From: Candidatus Gastranaerophilales bacterium
GTDB taxonomy: Bacteria; Cyanobacteriota; Vampirovibrionia; Gastranaerophilales; Gastranaerophilaceae
Direction of reading: 5' to 3'
DNA length: 64,000 nt
Assembly: GCA_944325025.1 (NCBI GenBank)
Contig: CALUYN010000004.1
Coordinates: forward strand, 23,335-87,334
The translations under genes were made by a program, and so were the position numbers. The notes beneath the pieces were generated by a model, which was not told where the DNA came from, searched no databases, and worked only from the letters and a program-made list of their open reading frames with translations. Of the stretch, positions 59,390 to 64,000 are shown piece by piece. Positions within the stretch are counted from its first letter, which is position 1; each line of letters opens with the position of its first letter.

Positions 59390-61105
59390 TTACATCCTCT
59401 CAGGTGCACTAACCGCAAGTATGTCTTCCAATGCGTTATGAAGAACAGTTTTTACAGTCCAGACAAGTGCAATTCTGGCTTTCATCATTTCTTTATCATC
59501 AGATATTACACGGTTTGCGTTGTAGAATGAATGAAATTCAGACGCAAGTTCCTGAACATATCTGCAAATTGTATAAACCTGACGGGTTTCTGCAGAATTT
59601 TTAATAACAGATTTATATTCTTCAAGCTTCAATATAAGATGTCTTGCACTGTCAATTGTCGGTAAAACCATATCTGCTTTAAACCCATTAATAAGTTCAT
59701 TTAATTCAGCTTCACTCATCGGAGCAGCAGATTTTTCGCCTGTTTCAGTATCTAATTTTTCAGCAATAACATTTCTCAAAATCGAACAGGCTCTAGCATG
59801 CGCATATTGAACATAGAAAACAGGGTTTTCGTCAGTATTTTTCTTTGCAAGTTCAATATCAAAATCAAGAGTTGTATCAATATTTCTCATTGACATCCAG
59901 AAACGCGTTGCATCAACCCCCACTTCGTCAATCAAATCTTCAAGCGTAACCATATTTTTACGTTTGCCCATTCTGACTTCGTTGCCGTCAACAACAAGAT
60001 TAACAAGCTGACCTAAAAGCACTTCCAATTTATTCGGATCATATCCTAAAGCCTCAATTGATGCCTTTACACGTGCAACATAACCGTGATGGTCAGCGCC
60101 CCAGATGTTAATCATTCTGTCAAAGCCGCGTTCTAATTTGTCTATATGATAAGCTATATCTGCCGTTAAATAAGTATTTGAGCCGTCTGCTTTTTTAATT
60201 ACACGGTCTTGATCATCACCGTAGTCAGATGATTTAAACCAGTCAGCGCCGTCTTTTTTATAAATTTTACCGCTTGCTTTCAACTTATTAACGCATTCTT
60301 CAACTTTTCCAGATTTATGCAGAGATAATTCAGAATAAAAATTATCAAAATGAACTTTAAATTTATCCAACAAATCACGCTGCACTTTTTCTTCATATTC
60401 TTTTGCAAAGTCACAGAGTTCTTGAATATCATCAGGCAAACCTTTATGATTTTTCAAATATTCTTTGGCAACAGGAATTAAGTAATCCCCCGGGTAATAA
60501 TTTTTTCTTTCAACTTCATCTGTCGGGAAATCAATATCTTCACCAAGCTCCTGACGAATTCTAATTGCAAGAGAATTTCCGAGTTTTTGAATTTGTGAGC
60601 CTGCATCGTTTATATAAAATTCCTGATACACCTCATGTCCGTAGAATTTTAAAAGATTAGCAAGAACAGATCCCATAGCAGCCCAACGACCATGTCCGAT
60701 ATGGAAAGGACCTGTCGGGTTTGCTGATACATATTCTAATATTATTTTTTCTGTTTCAACATTTTCAGGTTTACCAAAGTTTTGCTTAGCTTCAAAAATT
60801 TCTTCAACAAGGTTAGAGAGAATTTTTTTACCTGCTTTGAAATTTATAAAACCGCCGATAACAGTATATTCGTTGTCATCTTTTTCAATATATTCTAAGA
60901 TAGTGTTTGCAATCTGAGGGGGAGCAATTTTGGCAAATCTTGCAAGCTGCGAAACATTAACCGCATAGTCGCCAAAATCAACATTTTTAGGGCGCTCAGG
61001 CTTTAAAGTTCCCCTTTCATATTCGGTCATTGCACCTAACTTATTATCTTTTACTGCTTTTTCAACAGCGTTTTCTATCTCATTTATAAAATAATCTTTT
61101 ATCAT
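59390..61105 (-). CDS. argS: Arginyl-tRNA synthetase
   Basis: 571 aa from ATG 61105 (MIKDYFINEI), preceded by TATGGAGAGAAAAAT. Class I synthetase. N-terminal additional domain, HIGH motif in GPFHIGHGRW, nucleotide-binding region TYLTADIAYHIDKLERGFDRMINIWGADHHGYV, KMSKS-like position RMGKRKNMV, and a C-terminal anticodon-binding helical domain ending LAVSAPERM. ArgRS commonly lacks a canonical KMSKS, so this is not a defect. Confidence 0.96.
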   Translation of the reverse strand: MIKDYFINEIENAVEKAVKDNKLGAMTEYERGTLKPERPKNVDFGDYAVNVSQLARFAKIAPPQIANTILEYIEKDDNEYTVIGGFINFKAGKKILSNLVEEIFEAKQNFGKPENVETEKIILEYVSANPTGPFHIGHGRWAAMGSVLANLLKFYGHEVYQEFYINDAGSQIQKLGNSLAIRIRQELGEDIDFPTDEVERKNYYPGDYLIPVAKEYLKNHKGLPDDIQELCDFAKEYEEKVQRDLLDKFKVHFDNFYSELSLHKSGKVEECVNKLKASGKIYKKDGADWFKSSDYGDDQDRVIKKADGSNTYLTADIAYHIDKLERGFDRMINIWGADHHGYVARVKASIEALGYDPNKLEVLLGQLVNLVVDGNEVRMGKRKNMVTLEDLIDEVGVDATRFWMSMRNIDTTLDFDIELAKKNTDENPVFYVQYAHARACSILRNVIAEKLDTETGEKSAAPMSEAELNELINGFKADMVLPTIDSARHLILKLEEYKSVIKNSAETRQVYTICRYVQELASEFHSFYNANRVISDDKEMMKARIALVWTVKTVLHNALEDILAVSAPERM

Positions 61106-61179
61106 ATTTTTCTCTCCATAAAATTTATCCGTGAAATAATTATACAATAAACAAACTATATGAAATCAGATGTTTGTAA

Positions 61180-61185
61180 TATAAT
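61180..61185 (+). promoter_or_regulatory. TATAAT -10 box of mgtE (leaderless type)
   Basis: TTTGTAATATAAT ends 6 nt before ATGATG of mgtE. Same string as upstream of tsaD. Confidence 0.6.
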
Positions 61186-61191
61186 ATTAAT

Positions 61192-62559
61192 ATGATGAAC
61201 GTTCAAAACATAATCGACAGAATACGCGAAATCATGAGCGATGAAACTGTTATTCAGCTAAAAGATGAGTTGAACAGCTATCACGTTGCGGATTTGGCTG
61301 ATATTTTTCAGGAGTTGAAGCCCGAAGAAAGATTACAGTGCTTCAAGCTTCTTGAAATTGAAAAAGCAGCCGATTTAATGGAATATTTACCCCCTCAAAT
61401 GCAGGTTGAACTTTTAAGCGATATTGATGAAAACCTTGCCTCACAAATTTTAACACAGTTACCGCATGACGCTGCTGCTGACGTTCTCGGCGACATGGAG
61501 GAAGATGAAAGTGAAACTTACTTAGACAAACTTCCGCACAAATTCTCAGAAGAAGTCCGGGAACTCTTAACATACAATGAAGACACCGCAGGCGGTATTA
61601 TGAACCCTGTTGTTTTGACGGTTAATTCTGACATGAGCGTACAGGATGTTTTAAACCACATCAGAATTAAGGCAGAACAAGATAATATGGAGCTTTACTA
61701 CGTCTATGTCGTAGATAAACAAAATCACCTCTTAGGCGTTGTTTCATTGAGAAAACTTTTGACATCTCCAATAAATCAAAAAGTCGAAGATATAATGATT
61801 TCAGATATAGTTAAGCTTCACGTTGATGATTACAGCGACTATATTATTGATGAATTTATGAAATACCAGTACAACGCACTTCCTGTTGTTGATCTTTATA
61901 ACAGGCTAAAAGGAATGATTACCTGGGATGACGTTCATGATTTGTTTGAAGAAGAAACAACCGAAGAAATCTACCAGTCATCAGGTATTTCAACTGAAAT
62001 CGTTGATGAAGACGAAATTTTAACCGGTAATGTTTTAAATGCTATAAGAGCACGAACACCGTGGCTTTTCATAACTTTAATCGGAGAATTTGTTGCTGTT
62101 AATGTGGGGCACCATTTTGACCATACATTACAGGCACTGCCGATTATTGCAATATTTATGCCGCTACTTGCAGGTCTTGGCGGGAATATCGGAACACAGA
62201 GCATTACTCTTATGGTACGCGGGCTTTCAACCGGTCAGGTTACCCTAAATTCTGCCATGCACCATATTTTAAGAGAAACTTTTATAGGTTTTGTAATAGG
62301 TTCTATATTCGGACTTCTTGTAACACTGGTTACATGGGGCTGGCAGCACAGTATAGAACTCGGCGCCATAGTCGGAATTGCAATGGCAATCAATATGACT
62401 ATGGCAACAATTATCGGAACGTTTACACCGTTTGCCCTCAAAGCAATGAAAGTAGACCCTGCCGTCGCATCAGGTCCTGTTATTGCGACAACTATTGATG
62501 TTTTAGGGTTGGCAATATACTTTACCCTTGTGTCAACTTATTTAATTAAAGTTATGTAA
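61192..62559 (+). CDS. mgtE: Magnesium transporter MgtE
   Basis: 455 aa Mg2+ channel/transporter of the inner membrane. N-terminal MgtE superhelical domain (1-130; DAAADVLGDMEEDESETYL), two CBS domains (about 135-265; MNPVVLTVNSDMSVQDVL and VDDYSDYIIDEFM) that sense Mg2+, and a C-terminal five-helix membrane domain (about 285-455) with GLGGNIGTQSITLMVRGLS and the Asp-containing pore segment near DPAVASGPVIATTIDV. Stands on its own leaderless promoter; the LCP gene follows 15 nt later. Confidence 0.96.
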   Translation: MMNVQNIIDRIREIMSDETVIQLKDELNSYHVADLADIFQELKPEERLQCFKLLEIEKAADLMEYLPPQMQVELLSDIDENLASQILTQLPHDAAADVLGDMEEDESETYLDKLPHKFSEEVRELLTYNEDTAGGIMNPVVLTVNSDMSVQDVLNHIRIKAEQDNMELYYVYVVDKQNHLLGVVSLRKLLTSPINQKVEDIMISDIVKLHVDDYSDYIIDEFMKYQYNALPVVDLYNRLKGMITWDDVHDLFEEETTEEIYQSSGISTEIVDEDEILTGNVLNAIRARTPWLFITLIGEFVAVNVGHHFDHTLQALPIIAIFMPLLAGLGGNIGTQSITLMVRGLSTGQVTLNSAMHHILRETFIGFVIGSIFGLLVTLVTWGWQHSIELGAIVGIAMAINMTMATIIGTFTPFALKAMKVDPAVASGPVIATTIDVLGLAIYFTLVSTYLIKVM

Positions 62560-62574
62560 AAAAGGTACAATAAT

Positions 62575-63915
62575 ATGACAAATCAAATTCAAAGAAACAG
62601 AAATAATAATTACGATAGAGATGAAAGAGCTGAAAATTTTGTAAGACACGCAAAGGAAGTTAGAGAAGAAAGATCATCTTTTGCAAAAGTTTTAATTGGA
62701 ATGATAATTGTATTTATCGGCGTATTACTAGGAATGTTTGTGCTTGGCAACGAGAATTTTATTGAAGACCATTTTGGAGAAGATTCCATAATAACAAAGA
62801 TTTTCCAAAAATTAACCGTAAGCAACGCAAATAAAGAACACGCAGATTTTGCACTTCCGTTTGGTCTAAGACGCCAGAATATTCTATTTCTTGGAGTTGA
62901 TGCAAGCGGGAATCCTAATGATTTGTGGACAGGAACAAGAACTGATACAATCATTCTTGTAAATATAGACCCGCGCACAAAATCTATTAATGCACTTTCA
63001 ATACCGCGCGACAGTAAAGTTTATCTGCCCGGCGATAACGGAGTAAATAAAATTAATGCAGCACACGCAATCGGCGGCATTGAAATGACTAAAAAAACAA
63101 TTGAAGACACACTGGGTGTTCATATCGACAGATATATTATGGTTCACGACAGCGCAGTAAAAGAAATTGTTGATGCAATGGGCGGAATTGATATTTATAT
63201 TGAAAAACCTATGCATTACAATGATTATTCTGGCAACCTGCACATAAACTTTACTAAAGGCGACCACCACCTTGACGGGCAGAAAGCTGTTGAATATTTA
63301 AGATTTAGGCACGATGCACTCGGCGATATCGGAAGAACCCAAAGGCAGCAATGGCTTTTAAGAAGTCTTATGAATAAATTAAAACAGCCTGAAACTATTA
63401 CGAAAATCCCTGATATCATCTCAGTTGCAAAAAAATACGTTAAAACAGATATGTCGTTCTATGAAATGTCGCAATATGCAGCGCTTGCAAAACATATCGA
63501 TATGGATAAAATTGAAGTAGCAATGCTTCCCGGAGCACCAAACCAAAAAGGTTACATCAGCTACTGGATTTTAGACCCTGAAAAAACTCAGGAAGTAGTA
63601 AATCGAGTAATATATCGCGACAAAGTCGCTATTGATGAAACAGCTCAGATGAGTGCAGGAGTTATGGCATCTAGTTCTGCTAGAGCAGAACAAATGGCAG
63701 AAGCGCTCAAAGCTGCAAATATTGATGTAAAATGCACCGGCATCACAACAAGAGCGCACTCTCAATTCGTTGCGCATTCTGCAAATGTCACAAACGATTA
63801 TTACAACTGGCTAAAGAAGAAAAACGAAGCGTTTGGCGGACTTCAATTTGTTTATGATCCTGTAAATTATCAGTGCGGAGAAACAGACTTTACAATTATA
63901 TTATCAGGGAATTAA
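62575..63915 (+). CDS. LytR-CpsA-Psr (LCP) family protein
   Basis: 446 aa. One N-terminal transmembrane helix (about 38-59). LCP domain about 95-270: NILFLGVDASGNP, TRTDTIILVNIDP, ALSIPRDSKVYLP, INAAHAIGG, DAMGGIDIYIEKPMHY, LDGQKAVEYLRFRHDALGDIGRTQRQQWLL. Catalytic Arg/Asp motifs are retained. A LytR_C-type domain (about 370-446) ends the protein. LCP proteins attach polymers from undecaprenyl-linked donors to peptidoglycan, which fits the glycan cluster at 46.7-50.8 kb. The final codons overlap the palindrome CAGGGAATTAATTCCCTG (63905-63922). Confidence 0.93.
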   Translation: MTNQIQRNRNNNYDRDERAENFVRHAKEVREERSSFAKVLIGMIIVFIGVLLGMFVLGNENFIEDHFGEDSIITKIFQKLTVSNANKEHADFALPFGLRRQNILFLGVDASGNPNDLWTGTRTDTIILVNIDPRTKSINALSIPRDSKVYLPGDNGVNKINAAHAIGGIEMTKKTIEDTLGVHIDRYIMVHDSAVKEIVDAMGGIDIYIEKPMHYNDYSGNLHINFTKGDHHLDGQKAVEYLRFRHDALGDIGRTQRQQWLLRSLMNKLKQPETITKIPDIISVAKKYVKTDMSFYEMSQYAALAKHIDMDKIEVAMLPGAPNQKGYISYWILDPEKTQEVVNRVIYRDKVAIDETAQMSAGVMASSSARAEQMAEALKAANIDVKCTGITTRAHSQFVAHSANVTNDYYNWLKKKNEAFGGLQFVYDPVNYQCGETDFTIILSGN

Positions 63916-63928
63916 TTCCCTGGGTAAT

Positions 63929-64000
63929 GTGCCTGTAGCTCAGTTGGATAGAGCGTTTCCCTCCGAAGGAAAAGGTCGTGCGTTCGAATCGCATCAGGCA
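63929..64000 (+). tRNA. tRNA-Arg (CCG), cut by window end
   Basis: Acceptor 5' strand GTGCCTG, D arm GCTCAGTTGGATAGAGC, anticodon loop CTCCGAA with anticodon CCG, T arm GTGCG TTCGAAT CGCAT and 3' acceptor CAGGCA. The last acceptor base and discriminator lie beyond position 64000. Confidence 0.93.

Noticed and set aside
59390-61105. Missing KMSKS in ArgS as a defect
   Set aside because: Many arginyl-tRNA synthetases lack a canonical KMSKS; the rest of the enzyme is intact.

Overview
The window is a stretch of AT-rich bacterial chromosome with short intergenic gaps and frequent small overlaps. I infer a gut-type non-photosynthetic cyanobacterial relative (Gastranaerophilales / Vampirovibrionia, formerly Melainabacteria). 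The reasons are two prepilin-like proteins beginning GFTLTEVLITLSIVG / GFTISELMIAMAIVG, a three-domain NifU next to NifS, an SLH-domain exported protein, a TonB-like periplasmic protein, an LCP-family protein, and many lineage-type hypothetical proteins with glycine-zipper segments. There is no photosynthesis gene. This is inference from gene style; no rRNA is present to settle it.

Layout. 1-9 kb: hypothetical membrane protein, uridine-kinase-like enzyme, Cys-rich exported protein, SLH protein, pyruvate kinase, YjbQ family, Obg and TsaD. 9-20 kb: kinase-like protein, GshB, then an apparently perfect 4,629-bp tandem duplication (copy 1 10492-15120, copy 2 15121-19749) carrying a coiled-coil membrane protein, a UPF0173 hydrolase, RibD and an AmmeMemoRadiSam B-A fusion. 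The outer gshB and memo genes are intact and the inner copies are truncated at the junction. 20-31 kb: DnaX, LD-carboxypeptidase, NifU-NifS, repeat lipoprotein, S21, SNF2 helicase, GpmI and a probable 6S RNA. 31-43 kb: two hypothetical membrane proteins, NadD-YqeK, a degenerate HerA-like protein, then a leftward run AroH, Fmt, Def, QueE, DnaJ-like and PurD-like. 43-46.6 kb: a small accessory segment bracketed by a 57-bp direct repeat, with a 75-aa protein, two prepilin-like proteins, a noncoding patch of dispersed repeats and a DUF4143-type ATPase. 46.7-51 kb: surface polysaccharide genes (Glf, GT2, GT2-RgpF fusion) and CutA. 51-64 kb: a very unusual Clp-like plus FtsH-like double-AAA M41 protein, YbaK, tRNA-Phe, IF-3, TPR protein, Dus, TonB-like protein, ArgS, MgtE, LCP protein and a tRNA-Arg cut by the window end.

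Functional threads. Glycolysis (pyk, gpmI), translation and tRNA maturation (infC, def, fmt, argS, tsaD, dus, queE, rpsU, YbaK), cofactors (ribD, nadD, gshB, nifUS) and envelope polymer assembly and attachment (glf, GT2s, LCP, SLH, LD-carboxypeptidase) dominate. Several genes (tsaD, dnaX, nadD, mgtE, memo, the purD-like gene) have a perfect TATAAT only 6-9 nt before the start codon and no Shine-Dalgarno sequence, which points to leaderless transcripts. Others have clear GGAG/GAGG sites.

Most interesting items: the double-AAA metalloprotease with a 10-G tract at its pore loop, the recent tandem duplication, an in-frame palindromic repeat inside tsaD, a probable AUA start for infC, the 6S-like RNA, a kinase-fold hypothetical, and the 57-bp repeats flanking the prepilin segment. 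I did not find a clear CRISPR array, a transposase or a recognisable defence operon.
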